Source of the DNA: Prochlorococcus sp. AG-402-K10
GTDB taxonomy: Bacteria > Cyanobacteriota > Cyanobacteriia > PCC-6307 > Cyanobiaceae
NCBI GenBank assembly: GCA_003216835.1
Contig: QCIF01000001.1
Span: 62,001 to 126,000 of the forward strand
Length of the DNA stretch: 64,000 bases
Direction of reading: 5' to 3'
Numbering within the stretch: the first letter of the stretch is position 1; each line of letters opens with the position of its first letter. The position numbers were made by a program, and so were the translations under genes. This document shows positions 21,091 to 31,481 of the stretch, piece by piece. Under the pieces are notes generated by a model. It saw nothing but the letters and a program-made list of their open reading frames with translations, was not told the DNA's origin and ran no database searches.

Positions 21091-24000
21091 CTAAAAAAGG
21101 TTATCTAAATAATTAATTCTGTTTAAAGGTGCTTTGTTAATAAAAATTCCCGGAGATATATCTTTAGAATTTGATTTTTCAAATAATTCAAAATCTGGCA
21201 ATCCCTTTAAAAACAAATAAATATATCCTCCTAGATGTAGATTTGGTTGATAGTTTTTAAATCTCCACTTTAATAATCTATGTAATGCTAATAAATAAAG
21301 ATGAGATTGCAATGGATAATGATGTTTTATCATTTCATCTCTCATATTTTCATAGTTATAGTTTCTAGGCAAACAATCACTGTTATCACTTCCAGAAATG
21401 AAATTACTTTTCCAATCAATTACCCACCATTTACTATCTTCTAATGTATTACCTACTGGAAAAACACAATCAATACATCCTGAATGAAAGCCTTTATTCA
21501 TAATTTGTAGATCATTTATTTTTTTTGCATATTCTTCACCAAATTCATATTCCTGATCTAAAAGAAAGCATTTTGATATATCGTGAGAATTTAAATTTCT
21601 ACCTTGGTAAGAAAAAGTTAAATCATATCTAACCTCTTTAAGTAGGTTTTCACTTGGAATATCAACTAGTTTCTTGTTTTGTAGTTCACTCCCTAAAGAT
21701 ATATTTATAATTCTTAAAATCGCATCTTTTACTTTCAAAGCCAAAGAAGTATCGATTTGATGAAAGTTCAATTCTTCAACAATTAAATCAATTAATTCTT
21801 GAGTATTATCGTTTCTAAATTCAAATCTTTCTATTATTTTATGCAAACAAGTCCCAGCAATAGTTCCTTTTGGAAATTCACTTAAGGGGTTTGGATAAGA
21901 AAAATAATTAGGATAATTATTTGATTTATTAAAATTAGAATTTGGTTTAATATTGATAATTGATATTTTATCTTCATAATCCTTATATTGATTAATGGCT
22001 GCTTCAGTTTTTTTATCTTTTCGTATCCATGAAGAATAACTTGAATAAGAAATTAATTGATCAGAAGTAATTTTTCTAGATATTTTATTATTAATTTTAT
22101 CTATTTTCCAAAGATTATTATTTAATCCGTTAATTTGATACTTAGCAAAAATTTCTTTAACTTTTTCTTTCTCTATTCTGTCTTCAAAAGTAGACTTATA
22201 AATATTAATGTTTTCCAAATTAGAGAGTAAATCATTATTTAAAATATTATTTCTATCTTCTAAATCATTAAAAACTATAAGCTTATATTTGCTCCTTGTA
22301 AGGGCTACATAAATTAACCTCTCACTCTCTTTAAATAAATCTATTTCTTCTGTTAATTTAAATTTCTCAACCTTAGCGTAATTATTAGAAATATTAATGT
22401 ATATGTTTCTATCAATATTTGATTTCCAAATAGGTCCTTTAATTTTATTTGATTTATTAGAAATATTAGAGAGATATGGACATAAGACTATATCAAATTC
22501 AAGACCCTTACTACTATGGATAGTTGAAAGATTAATTCCATTTTGATGATTATAATCTTTCGTCAAAAAGTCTTCCCCATTACAAATTCTTAAAGAATGA
22601 TCTAACTGATTTTTATACCAGTTAAAAACTTTATTGAGATTAAAATCATTATTGATTAATTCTTTTTCAATAATTTCTGAAAGTTGAAATAAATTTGAAT
22701 TTAAATCTGAATCTCGGATAATCGAGGATGACTTATAATTTAAAAGAAGTTCATTGACAATATTTAAAAACCCTTTTACTCTTAGGTCCTGAGACCAGGA
22801 AACACATTTATTAATTAAAATTTCTAACTTATTACTAATTCCATCATCAACTAATTCTTCTAAATCAATTTCTATAAATTTTGAAGCAGCCAACAAAGTT
22901 ATATTTTTATAAAGCCTAGGATGCAATAAACAATCAATGAAGATAAATAATAGATTACTAGCTTCTGTATCAAAAATATTTTGTTTATTTTGAATTTTAC
23001 ATGGTATATTGAACTGATTTAATTTATTTTTCAAATCTAAGCATTGCGAATTATTTAAGGTAAGAATCGCAATTTTGTTAATATTAATTTCTTTATTATT
23101 TAAAATAAAATTAACTATGTAACTAGTTACAAGATCCTCTATATCAATCTCTTTTTTTGAGAATTCTACAATTTCAAATACATCCTTAAATTCCAATTCT
23201 GAATTAATATTTTCATTAATTCTAGAGTTTAATTTCCTATAGTTTAGTTTTGATTCTTTAAGTCCATTCTTATAAAGTATATTAATCACTTCCAGTAACT
23301 TTTTTGATGATCGATAATTATCCGTAAGACTAAAAACTTCGATTGCTTTAGACCTTGCATCTAAGTAAGTTTCAATATCTCCACCTCGAAATTTGTAGAT
23401 CGCTTGTTTTGGATCCCCTACACAAAGCAAAAAATGATTTTCTGAATTAAAGAACTTTTGTATTAAATTCCACTGAATATTATCTGTATCTTGAAACTCA
23501 TCTACTAAGACACATTTAAAGCGATTTTGAATTTGAGATAGAGTACTATTATTACTAATATCTGAATATAGATATGTATTTTCTATTGTCTTTATAAGAT
23601 CATTGAAGTTAAAAATAGAAAGCCTTTTCTTTAATTCAATTAATTTTAAATAAGCTAATTGGGTAAAGATTCTTACAAATTCGGAATAGATACCTTCTTT
23701 TATTTTATAAATTTTATCTTGTAGTAAATTAAATTTTGTAAAATCTATTTTTAAATTATGTTTATTAATTTCTTTAGATATATTTTCTTTATAAAAATAT
23801 TTAAATAAAAGATCTTCTTTAGAAATATCATGAAGAAGTCTAATGATATCTTTTGAATCAAGCCTTTTGTTAATATCATCAATCCAAGAAATGATTTGAT
23901 TGAACTTATCATTTCGTGGTTTTGATGCATATATTTGACTTTTACCACCACAGGCCTTAATTAATTTGCCCAACTCAATAAGTTGCAAAAATAATTCTTT

Positions 24001-24726
24001 ACCTTGCTTATTCCATTCAAGACAAAACTCATTCCAATTAAAATACAAAAATTCATTTAAATAACTTGTTATATCAATATTCTTATATCTATTATTTATT
24101 TGAATTTTACAAATATTTTCTTGATCTAAATTTTTTAAAATTTCTACAAAAAATGACTTATTGATTCTACTCCCAAACCTAGAACTTATTTTTTTTTGGC
24201 TAACTGCTGAAATTAGTTCTGGATGAAGATTTAGAAAATCTTCGATCCACAAATTATCTATTACATCTTTATAAAAATTATCTATATTATTCTCAATGTA
24301 GGAATCCTGAGTTAAACCAATTTCAACACTATATTCATCCATAATATTATTACAGAAAGAATGGAATGTAGTTACTTTTAACTTATAAATTTGATTAACA
24401 AAATTATCAATTTCAAATATAATTTTTTCCTTAGATTGTTCCTTCTCCTTAAATTTCAGATACCAATCCAGAAGTGTATTATCTATCTCAATTCCATTAT
24501 AATTTTGCAAAAATAATTTTAATTTATTAAATCTTGAAAGTATTTTATCTCTTAATTCAGAACACGTATTTTTTGTAAAACTTAATAAGAGTATCTCATC
24601 TGGTTTAATTTTTTTCTCCAAAACATTTCTTAAAACTATGTGAGCCAAAGTAAAACTTTTGCCAGTTCCTGCGCTTGCTTCTACTAATTTAAACTTATTA
24701 TCTAATTTGATTTGATTAATATCCAT
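21091..24726 (-). CDS. recB: exodeoxyribonuclease V beta subunit RecB
   Basis: 3'-5' helicase and nuclease subunit of RecBCD. The UvrD-like helicase begins at the N-terminus with EASAGTGKSFTLA (Walker A, residues 16-28), Walker B LVDEFQDTD, and motif V LSTIHSSKGLEFD. The C-terminal PD-(D/E)XK nuclease is visible as GCIDCVFP and WVIDWKSN (about residues 1085-1115). At 1211 aa it is near normal size. It lies between a small methyltransferase-like gene and recD, all on the minus strand. Confidence 0.95.
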   Translation of the reverse strand: MDINQIKLDNKFKLVEASAGTGKSFTLAHIVLRNVLEKKIKPDEILLLSFTKNTCSELRDKILSRFNKLKLFLQNYNGIEIDNTLLDWYLKFKEKEQSKEKIIFEIDNFVNQIYKLKVTTFHSFCNNIMDEYSVEIGLTQDSYIENNIDNFYKDVIDNLWIEDFLNLHPELISAVSQKKISSRFGSRINKSFFVEILKNLDQENICKIQINNRYKNIDITSYLNEFLYFNWNEFCLEWNKQGKELFLQLIELGKLIKACGGKSQIYASKPRNDKFNQIISWIDDINKRLDSKDIIRLLHDISKEDLLFKYFYKENISKEINKHNLKIDFTKFNLLQDKIYKIKEGIYSEFVRIFTQLAYLKLIELKKRLSIFNFNDLIKTIENTYLYSDISNNSTLSQIQNRFKCVLVDEFQDTDNIQWNLIQKFFNSENHFLLCVGDPKQAIYKFRGGDIETYLDARSKAIEVFSLTDNYRSSKKLLEVINILYKNGLKESKLNYRKLNSRINENINSELEFKDVFEIVEFSKKEIDIEDLVTSYIVNFILNNKEININKIAILTLNNSQCLDLKNKLNQFNIPCKIQNKQNIFDTEASNLLFIFIDCLLHPRLYKNITLLAASKFIEIDLEELVDDGISNKLEILINKCVSWSQDLRVKGFLNIVNELLLNYKSSSIIRDSDLNSNLFQLSEIIEKELINNDFNLNKVFNWYKNQLDHSLRICNGEDFLTKDYNHQNGINLSTIHSSKGLEFDIVLCPYLSNISNKSNKIKGPIWKSNIDRNIYINISNNYAKVEKFKLTEEIDLFKESERLIYVALTRSKYKLIVFNDLEDRNNILNNDLLSNLENINIYKSTFEDRIEKEKVKEIFAKYQINGLNNNLWKIDKINNKISRKITSDQLISYSSYSSWIRKDKKTEAAINQYKDYEDKISIINIKPNSNFNKSNNYPNYFSYPNPLSEFPKGTIAGTCLHKIIERFEFRNDNTQELIDLIVEELNFHQIDTSLALKVKDAILRIINISLGSELQNKKLVDIPSENLLKEVRYDLTFSYQGRNLNSHDISKCFLLDQEYEFGEEYAKKINDLQIMNKGFHSGCIDCVFPVGNTLEDSKWWVIDWKSNFISGSDNSDCLPRNYNYENMRDEMIKHHYPLQSHLYLLALHRLLKWRFKNYQPNLHLGGYIYLFLKGLPDFELFEKSNSKDISPGIFINKAPLNRINYLDNLF

Positions 24727-24738
24727 ATCTTTATTTGA

Positions 24739-25212
24739 TTAATATTTGACCTCATTTTTATAAAGTAAATAATTTTTAAATTTATTGTTTAAATATTGCT
24801 CTTCTAAAACAATCTTGAATTTAATTATCAAAGCCAAACTTATTGATAAACATAAATAATAAATAGATAGCTTTGTTATAAAAAAGCCAACGGAAATAAA
24901 TAGTAAAGAATAGTACATAGGATGTCGAGTAAATCTATAAATCCCTGTAGTAACGAGATTGCTATTGGTTATAGGTCTTGGGAAAGGGGATAAATTTCTA
25001 CCTAAGTCTTTAATTGCAAATAACATTATGATGGAAGCGATTATGATAATTAAAATCCCCATAAAATAAGATATATGAGTAACTTGAATTATTTGTTTTT
25101 TTGGAAGTAATTCCCATTGAAAAAAGTGGAGAGCAATAATAAAGAACTGTAAAAAAACAAGTATTAGTTCATAAGCAGCTTTTAAAAAAACTTTTAACTT
25201 AAATTTAGTCAT
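24739..25212 (-). CDS. isoprenylcysteine methyltransferase-like membrane protein
   Basis: A 157-aa integral membrane protein with about four hydrophobic segments. The C-terminal part has the ICMT/PEMT family pattern LVTTGIYRFTRHPMYYSLL followed by LEEQYL, where S-adenosylmethionine binds in this family. The methyl acceptor is unknown in bacteria of this group. It sits between recC (3 bp upstream) and recB (12 bp downstream), an unexpected place for a membrane enzyme, and is probably cotranscribed with them. Confidence 0.8.
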   Translation of the reverse strand: MTKFKLKVFLKAAYELILVFLQFFIIALHFFQWELLPKKQIIQVTHISYFMGILIIIIASIIMLFAIKDLGRNLSPFPRPITNSNLVTTGIYRFTRHPMYYSLLFISVGFFITKLSIYYLCLSISLALIIKFKIVLEEQYLNNKFKNYLLYKNEVKY

Positions 25213-25215
25213 TAT

Positions 25216-28200
25216 TTATTTCTTTAATGCCTCAATTAGAGGAGCATATAGTCTGAATGATAATTCATCAAAATTACTATTTCCAAAAAAGAAATCTGGT
25301 TCTTTTTTATCCCCAAAACAAATTTGCATTTCGATATTATGTCTTTCTCCTTTAGAGAAAGTTTTGTTACCACTCCATCTTTCTGAAAAAGCTTTTTTCT
25401 CATTTTTTGCTTTTATTTTTGCTTCTACATATCTATAAGTACTTTCTGGAGGAAGAGGCAAACATTTTTCAGAATAATTCTTAAAAAGATTTATGTAGTC
25501 CTCCAAAATTAAATTTGAATCAATTGTTCCTGGTGATTGAATAATTTGAGATTTATATTGATTTTCTGTTCTAAAAATTACTTTAGTCTTTTTTATATTT
25601 TTCTTTAAAGAAGAAATAAATAGTAATTTTATCCAAGCCTCTGACAAACGCCTTAAACTTAGTTTCGCATGAATTAATTCAATGACGGTGTCATCAGCAA
25701 TGAAATATTCTTCTTTATTTGAATTGGATTTAACGTAAATTCTATAAATTTTATTATGTTGACTTAAATGTGCAGAAAGACTACTTACTAACTCTTTAAT
25801 TTCATTTTGTTTTGCAAAAATACTATTTTTGGGTGTAATAATTCCATTTTCAACCAATTTATCATTAATATTCAAATTTTTTAAATCATCAATAATGTTA
25901 TCGCCATCAATCTCTAATTCCTGGATTACCTTATTTATTAATTGTGACTTCTGCAAATTGCTTACATACTCCTCATCTGCATGATGCATAAATATTCGCT
26001 TGGGAGAGATATTTATTTTATTAAGCCAATAGTTTTGTGGAGTTTTGAACCAATATATTAATTCTGATAATTTGTAATTTTTAATATCGTATTTTTTTTC
26101 TTTCCAATCTATATTGTGTATTAACGAATAATGACTTTTAATAAACTTAGAACTATAAAGATCAATAATTTCTTGTTTATTTAAATCATAAGTTTTGATT
26201 ATTAGTTCTCTTTGGCCTTGGGTTAAAAAACTATCAAAAAAAGAAATTAACTCTTTTATAGGAAAAGAAACATCTAATTTTTTATTGTCTTTATCATTCT
26301 TTACCCAAGTAACTATAAATTTCTCTCTACAGGAAATTAACAACTCTAGAAAAAAATATTTTTCTCTTTCAAAAACTGATGGATCACCTAGGTGATATTT
26401 ATTATTTAATAAATTAATATTTTCATTCTTTGATAATTTGGGATAATAAACACTATTCATGTCAATTAGAAAGATAACCTTATGTGGAATGAGCCTTGCA
26501 TTCTCAATGTCACTTACTAGAATCTTATTGATACGAGATTGACTTTGATATTGAGCCTTATTTATGCATGAAATTAATATCTCTCTGAAAACATTTAACA
26601 AAATAAGATCATCAGTTATTAAAGTTATTGTGTTATTATCAAGAATTCTATTTATTTCACTTATTTCTAAATTGAAATTTGCATTAGAATCAGCAATATT
26701 TTTTAATATAAACTTTATCTTTTCAACCCAACTTAAGTAAGAAAAAGATCCCCTAAGCAAATTAATATATTTTTTCAACTGAAGTAATATTTTAACCCAT
26801 TTATTCAAATCCAAACTTATATTTTTTGGGCTAAATGGTTTCAGATTAAACGTACTTAAATTGTCTTCTTTATCATAAATTAAGCCTAAAATAATTCTAT
26901 TTATAGACCACTCTAGGGTATTTTTTTCTTCACCTAATCTTTCATTGGCATCTAATCCCCAATGAAAACCTACTTGGGTAAGTAACAAAATAATTTCATC
27001 CTTCTCAGTAAAATGAAAATCAAAAATGTTCTGAATTGCTTTTTTAGAAAGAAGATAGTCTATTTTTTCAAGTGAAATTTTCTCATTTGCTATTTCAGTG
27101 ATTTCAATTAAAAATTTATATATCTCTGAAGAATCATCATTATCCTCATCAATAAAAAAATAAGGTATCTTTTCACCATTAATTAACTCATTATTAAAGA
27201 TATACCTTAGATAAGGTTTAATTTGATTGGTTTGTGGAGATAAAACAGCAATATCACTATATTTAATATTCTCGGAAGACTCCAGTATTTCTATTATTTT
27301 TTTTCTTAAAAATTCTAATTGACTTAATTGATTAAAATGCTCAACAAGTATTATTGAATCATCCTTTTCACTTAATATAAAATTTTTGTTATTATTATCA
27401 ATTAGTCTTTTTTGTATTTGATTAAGCAGAGAAGAACCATTCTTCTCAGAAAAATTAATTGTTGGATCAATATATATTAAATTATTTTTTAAATTTATAT
27501 CTTCTTGATAAATATTGTCCTCAATTAATTTCTGAAAATTAGCTCCAAATTTACCAAAAATTTTTTCAATATTTGTATTTTTTAAATTGAATTTACTTTG
27601 AAAATCATCAAATTCCAACTCTCCCTCAAGACAATTTATTCTATTCCATAAATCATCTCCTACAGATAATAAATATAAATTTACTTTAGTAAATTTTGAA
27701 AGTTCTGAATAAAAATTAATATGAAGTTTAGATAAATTATTATCCGAAATAATATAAATTTGATTTGGTATCTTACCTTGAAATTCTTTAAATTTTCTTA
27801 AATTATTTATTACTTCAATCATGTATAAACATGAAGGTTTTTCAGGTATTTTTTTCTCTACTAATTTAAATAAAATAGGTTGCCAAAATTGATTTGACTT
27901 TAAATTCTTAAAAAGATTTAGCGAATTTATTTCATATCTACTCCATTCAGCAATCATTTCAGGTCTAAAAATAAGATAATCAATAAAATTATTCGTTATC
28001 TTTTTTGTCAGATTATATATATCTCCATCCAGTGTCTTTTTATTATCCAAATATTTATTAATCCAATTGCTAAGTGGCAATGATTCTTTAAAGCTATTTA
28101 ATTCTTCTAAGGAATCAATAATGCCCCATTTAATTGACTCAAAATTCCATAAGCCCATATCAATTTCAGGAAAAAAATTTGTCAATAATGACTCTGTATA

Positions 28201-28398
28201 ACTTGATATTGTCTTTAATTCGTAAAGAGCACTTATTTGGTTTTTTATGGTTATTTGTTCCCTTAACCACTGACCCAAAAAGTAATTAGGAACAGCTATT
28301 TCTAATTGCTCAGTAATAAAAGGGGGACATGTTTTTAATTCTTCTGCTAACAGATCACTAATTACTTCAATTTTGTTTGATTTATAAATATTGAGCAA
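25216..28398 (-). CDS. recC: exodeoxyribonuclease V gamma subunit RecC
   Basis: Subunit of RecBCD that holds the split DNA strands and scans for the Chi sequence. It is recognised by its size (1060 aa), its position before recB and recD, and conserved RecC segments such as the N-terminal VAVPNYFLGQWL-like part (IAVPNYFLGQWL, about residue 48), ADSNANFNLE and the late YVEAKIKAKNEKKAF. RecC has helicase-like folds without working ATPase motifs, and none is visible here. It starts 17 bp after ycf54. Confidence 0.9.
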   Translation of the reverse strand: MLNIYKSNKIEVISDLLAEELKTCPPFITEQLEIAVPNYFLGQWLREQITIKNQISALYELKTISSYTESLLTNFFPEIDMGLWNFESIKWGIIDSLEELNSFKESLPLSNWINKYLDNKKTLDGDIYNLTKKITNNFIDYLIFRPEMIAEWSRYEINSLNLFKNLKSNQFWQPILFKLVEKKIPEKPSCLYMIEVINNLRKFKEFQGKIPNQIYIISDNNLSKLHINFYSELSKFTKVNLYLLSVGDDLWNRINCLEGELEFDDFQSKFNLKNTNIEKIFGKFGANFQKLIEDNIYQEDINLKNNLIYIDPTINFSEKNGSSLLNQIQKRLIDNNNKNFILSEKDDSIILVEHFNQLSQLEFLRKKIIEILESSENIKYSDIAVLSPQTNQIKPYLRYIFNNELINGEKIPYFFIDEDNDDSSEIYKFLIEITEIANEKISLEKIDYLLSKKAIQNIFDFHFTEKDEIILLLTQVGFHWGLDANERLGEEKNTLEWSINRIILGLIYDKEDNLSTFNLKPFSPKNISLDLNKWVKILLQLKKYINLLRGSFSYLSWVEKIKFILKNIADSNANFNLEISEINRILDNNTITLITDDLILLNVFREILISCINKAQYQSQSRINKILVSDIENARLIPHKVIFLIDMNSVYYPKLSKNENINLLNNKYHLGDPSVFEREKYFFLELLISCREKFIVTWVKNDKDNKKLDVSFPIKELISFFDSFLTQGQRELIIKTYDLNKQEIIDLYSSKFIKSHYSLIHNIDWKEKKYDIKNYKLSELIYWFKTPQNYWLNKINISPKRIFMHHADEEYVSNLQKSQLINKVIQELEIDGDNIIDDLKNLNINDKLVENGIITPKNSIFAKQNEIKELVSSLSAHLSQHNKIYRIYVKSNSNKEEYFIADDTVIELIHAKLSLRRLSEAWIKLLFISSLKKNIKKTKVIFRTENQYKSQIIQSPGTIDSNLILEDYINLFKNYSEKCLPLPPESTYRYVEAKIKAKNEKKAFSERWSGNKTFSKGERHNIEMQICFGDKKEPDFFFGNSNFDELSFRLYAPLIEALKK

Positions 28399-28415
28399 TT
28401 TATTAGTTGGTTAGA

Positions 28416-28733
28416 TTACTCAACTTTAAATGGATCAGATATTTCTGCACTAGGACATTCGAATTCCCCCACAGCAACAAACTCTAAACGAAGCTTTAAG
28501 AAAGTTATAAATTTTTTATCCTTAGATATAACAGCCGCTGGAAGAGCAGGAATCTTTGCCGTTAAATCATTAAATTGAGTGGTTTTTAAAAAAGATGGAT
28601 TTTTTAAAAGCCAAAAATCTATTTCTTTATTATTTTCCTTATAATTCCTCTCCCTCTCTTTCAAAATTTCTTCAAGTGGTTCTTCAACTGTTAAAAACTT
28701 TTCACTTGCTGCGACGAAGAAATATGTTGTCAT
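28416..28733 (-). CDS. ycf54: Ycf54, Mg-protoporphyrin IX monomethyl ester cyclase subunit
   Basis: Small cyanobacterial and plastid protein needed for the oxygen-dependent ring-E cyclase of chlorophyll synthesis. The 105-aa sequence shows the family hallmarks: MTTYFFVAASEKFL at the start, EEPLEEILKERERNY, KEIDFWLLKNPSFL, and FITFLKLRLEFVAVGEFE near the end. It lies between pdxJ (18 bp upstream) and recC (17 bp downstream) on the same strand, so it seems to be read as part of that unit. Confidence 0.9.
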   Translation of the reverse strand: MTTYFFVAASEKFLTVEEPLEEILKERERNYKENNKEIDFWLLKNPSFLKTTQFNDLTAKIPALPAAVISKDKKFITFLKLRLEFVAVGEFECPSAEISDPFKVE

Positions 28734-28751
28734 TTTGAAATTTAATTTAAT

Positions 28752-29468
28752 TTAATTTAATGAAATAAGGGACTTCATTTCACGAACAGACTTTTCTAAA
28801 CCTACCGCTAGAGCCCTTGCAACAATACTATGGCCAATGTTTAACTCATTAATATTGTTAATAGATGCAATCTTTTTTACATTTTGGTAATTTAGTCCAT
28901 GTCCAGCATTAACAACTAGTCCAATATCATTTGCTGAATAAGTAGATTCTATAATTTTTTGGAGTTCTTTATATTGATCCTCTCCATTTAAATCTGCATA
29001 TTTACCAGTATGTAATTCTATAAAATCAAACCCTATTTCTTTTGAATAATTAATCTGTTCGCTTACTGGATCAATAAATGCACTCACTTTTATATTTGAA
29101 TCTTTTAAAGATTTAACAAAGTTATTAAGATGTTTTACATTATTTTTGACATCCAAACCTCCCTCTGTTGTAACTTCTTCTCTTTTTTCGGGTACAAGCG
29201 TTACATAATCTGGAAGGACCTTTTTAGAAATCTCTAACATTTCTTCTGTAGCAGCCATCTCCAAATTGAGTTTTGTTTTAATAGTTTCTTTAAGCATAAA
29301 TACATCTCTATCTTGAATGTGTCTTCTATCTTCTCTTAAGTGAACTGTTATTGAATCTGCTCCTCCTAATTCTGCTAAGAAAGCAAATTGAACAGGATCT
29401 GGCTCAATTGTCCTCCGAGCCTGCCTGACATTCGCAATATGATCTATATTCACTCCTAAAGTAGCCAT
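28752..29468 (-). CDS. pdxJ: pyridoxine 5'-phosphate synthase
   Basis: Last step of the DXP-dependent vitamin B6 pathway: condenses aminoacetone phosphate with deoxyxylulose phosphate. The TIM-barrel protein begins LGVNIDHIANVRQAR and has the conserved ADSITVHLREDRRHI (about residues 35-49), LVPEKREEVTTEGG and NAGHGLNYQN. The length of 238 aa is normal. It is the first gene of the reverse run that leads into ycf54 and recCBD and is divergent from plsC. Confidence 0.96.
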   Translation of the reverse strand: MATLGVNIDHIANVRQARRTIEPDPVQFAFLAELGGADSITVHLREDRRHIQDRDVFMLKETIKTKLNLEMAATEEMLEISKKVLPDYVTLVPEKREEVTTEGGLDVKNNVKHLNNFVKSLKDSNIKVSAFIDPVSEQINYSKEIGFDFIELHTGKYADLNGEDQYKELQKIIESTYSANDIGLVVNAGHGLNYQNVKKIASINNINELNIGHSIVARALAVGLEKSVREMKSLISLN

Positions 29469-29563
29469 AATTTCAAAAGATCTTAGTTTCTGGACAATCT
29501 AGTAACCGCCCAATAATAGCCAATTAAAAATTACAAACCTATAAATTATTAATATATAGTAAA

Positions 29564-30244
29564 TTGAACTTGAAGATTAAATCGATAGATATTGGTCATG
29601 GAATTAATCCCTTATTGGGTTATATAGCAATGTTTGTTACACAAGATATTGTTATGAATGTTTTTTTTAGTGAAAAGAAAATAATTAAAAATAGTTTTTC
29701 TATCCCAAAGAATTCTTCAGTTATTCTTGCCCCTACACATAGATCTAGATGGGATGGATTAGTCCTCACTATGGCTATGGGTAGAAGAGTAACTAAAAAG
29801 GATTGTAGGTTTATGGTTACAAAATCTGAAATGAGAGGAATACAAGGTTGGTTTTTAAAGAGATTAGGTTGTTTTTCAATAAATCAATTATCTCCTTCTC
29901 TCTCAACATTGCGATATGCAGTAAATCTAATCAAAGAAAAAAAGCAACTTGTTGTTTTCCCGGAAGGAAAGATTAATAAAAATGGAAAAAAACTAGTCCT
30001 CAAAGAAGGAGTTTACAGATTAGCAAGATTAGCAACAAAAAAAACAAATTCCATAACAATAATTCCCATTGGCATTGCCTACAACAAAGTTTCCCCTAGA
30101 TTTAGAGGGAAATTTTCTTTATGCTTTGGTGATCCTTTATTTATTAATGACAATCTAAATTTATCTATTAAAGAATTTAATAACATTTTGCATAAAAAAA
30201 TGATGAAGGCTGAAAAGATAGCATTAGATAATGTCGGTCGATGA
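29564..30244 (+). CDS. plsC: 1-acyl-sn-glycerol-3-phosphate acyltransferase
   Basis: Membrane-associated acyltransferase of phospholipid synthesis that makes phosphatidic acid, the substrate of CdsA. The catalytic H(x)4D box is HRSRWD (about residues 58-63) and the glycerophosphate-binding motif is FPEGKINKNGK (about 133). The start is TTG at 29564; an in-frame TTG also lies two codons later, so the exact start is uncertain. At 226 aa the size is normal. It is divergent from pdxJ. Confidence 0.88.
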   Translation: MNLKIKSIDIGHGINPLLGYIAMFVTQDIVMNVFFSEKKIIKNSFSIPKNSSVILAPTHRSRWDGLVLTMAMGRRVTKKDCRFMVTKSEMRGIQGWFLKRLGCFSINQLSPSLSTLRYAVNLIKEKKQLVVFPEGKINKNGKKLVLKEGVYRLARLATKKTNSITIIPIGIAYNKVSPRFRGKFSLCFGDPLFINDNLNLSIKEFNNILHKKMMKAEKIALDNVGR

Positions 30245-30271
30245 AGCCATAATCAGTTACTATTAAATTTA

Positions 30272-30865
30272 ATGAATCACAAGAATATGAGATTTTTAAA
30301 ATTCATCCCAGTTTTTTTTGTATTTTTTGGAATTTTGCCCTTAACAGGTTGCTCTAATTCCGAAAATAAAGATTTAAGAAATAATAAGGTTATTTCAAGT
30401 GATAATAAAAAGCCTTCAATCGAAAGTAAAGATGCAAAAAAGTATAAGATTCTATCAAATAGTAATAAAAACCTTACAATTGCTAATGTAAAAGCTTATT
30501 TAAAAGAGGGAGATAACTTAATAGCAAATGGTGATTTCGAGAAAGCTAAAACAAATTATGACCTCGCAAGGAATCTAGCTAAACAACTTTCAGGATTTTA
30601 TAGAGATCTGAATGGTTCATTTAGAGGTTTAGATGCCAGAATCCCATTAGAAATGGAGAAGAAAGGAAGAGAATCCATAAAAGCCTGGGCAGAATCTAAT
30701 GCAAGATTATCTGCCCTTTATACAAGAAAACAGCAACCCGAAGTAGCAGTACCATTACTTGTTGAAATAATTAGATTAATGTCTCCTAATAGCCCACAAG
30801 GTAAAGAAGCATATGATAGTTTACTTAAACTAGGCTTTGTTAATACATCTTATAAAGGTTTTTAG
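30272..30865 (+). CDS. lipoprotein of unknown function, helical repeat-like
   Basis: A 197-aa secreted lipoprotein: the signal peptide ends with the lipobox LTGC (Cys27), followed by a Lys/Asn-rich linker. The mature part (about residues 70-190) is helical, with a TPR-like look (LKEGDNLIANGDFEKAKTNYDLARNLAKQ and VPLLVEIIRLM). I do not recognise a specific family. It starts 27 bp after plsC and is followed by bolA. The start could also be the second ATG, five codons in. Confidence 0.75.
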   Translation: MNHKNMRFLKFIPVFFVFFGILPLTGCSNSENKDLRNNKVISSDNKKPSIESKDAKKYKILSNSNKNLTIANVKAYLKEGDNLIANGDFEKAKTNYDLARNLAKQLSGFYRDLNGSFRGLDARIPLEMEKKGRESIKAWAESNARLSALYTRKQQPEVAVPLLVEIIRLMSPNSPQGKEAYDSLLKLGFVNTSYKGF

Positions 30866-30875
30866 AATATATATC

Positions 30876-31106
30876 ATGATTACAAAAACAGAAGTTATAA
30901 ACTTAATTACTAGAAAAATACCAAACTCGGAAGTTTTGGTTGAGAATTTAAAAGGTAATGATCATTTACAAGTAACTGTAATCTCTTCTGAATTTAATGG
31001 ATTATCATTAGTTAAACAACATCAGCTAGTTTATTCTGCTCTAAAAGAAGAATTAGCCTCAGAGGCTATTCATGCACTTGCATTAAAAACAGAAACACCT
31101 AATTAA
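30876..31106 (+). CDS. bolA: BolA family protein
   Basis: Small BolA protein that pairs with CGFS monothiol glutaredoxins to bind [2Fe-2S] clusters. The 76-aa product from the ATG at 30876 has the family core, with [24 protein letters not shown] carrying the conserved H in KQHQ. A longer reading from 30837 would overlap the upstream lipoprotein and is not needed. The partner glutaredoxin starts 2 bp downstream, a conserved functional pairing. Confidence 0.92.
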   Translation: MITKTEVINLITRKIPNSEVLVENLKGNDHLQVTVISSEFNGLSLVKQHQLVYSALKEELASEAIHALALKTETPN

Positions 31107-31108
31107 TT

Positions 31109-31432
31109 ATGCAAAATTCAACTAAAGATAAAATTCAAAATTTAATTGAATCTAATCCACTTATGGTTTTCATGAAAGGAACTAAATTAATGCCTCAATG
31201 CGGGTTTTCCAACAATGTGGTCCAAATCCTTAACTCTTTGGGAGTCGAATTTAATACATTTGATGTCTTAAGCGATTACGAAATAAGAGAGGGAATTAAA
31301 GAATATTCAAATTGGCCCACAATACCTCAAGTTTATTTAAAAGGAGAATTTCTAGGGGGCTCAGACATTCTGATCGAAATGTACAATTCTGGAACTTTAA
31401 AGGAAAAAATAGAAATTGAATTAGCCTCTTAA
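31109..31432 (+). CDS. grxD: monothiol glutaredoxin, CGFS type
   Basis: Grx4-type iron-sulfur cluster carrier. The active-site motif CGFS is at about residues 31-34 in [12 protein letters not shown], and the glutathione-binding [17 protein letters not shown] lies near 72-88. The length of 107 aa is normal. The 2-bp gap after bolA suggests coupled expression; the two proteins are known to form a complex in other bacteria. Confidence 0.96.
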   Translation: MQNSTKDKIQNLIESNPLMVFMKGTKLMPQCGFSNNVVQILNSLGVEFNTFDVLSDYEIREGIKEYSNWPTIPQVYLKGEFLGGSDILIEMYNSGTLKEKIEIELAS

Positions 31433-31481
31433 AACAATTAGTAAGTATAAATACTGACATTAGTTAATAAAAATTAATATT

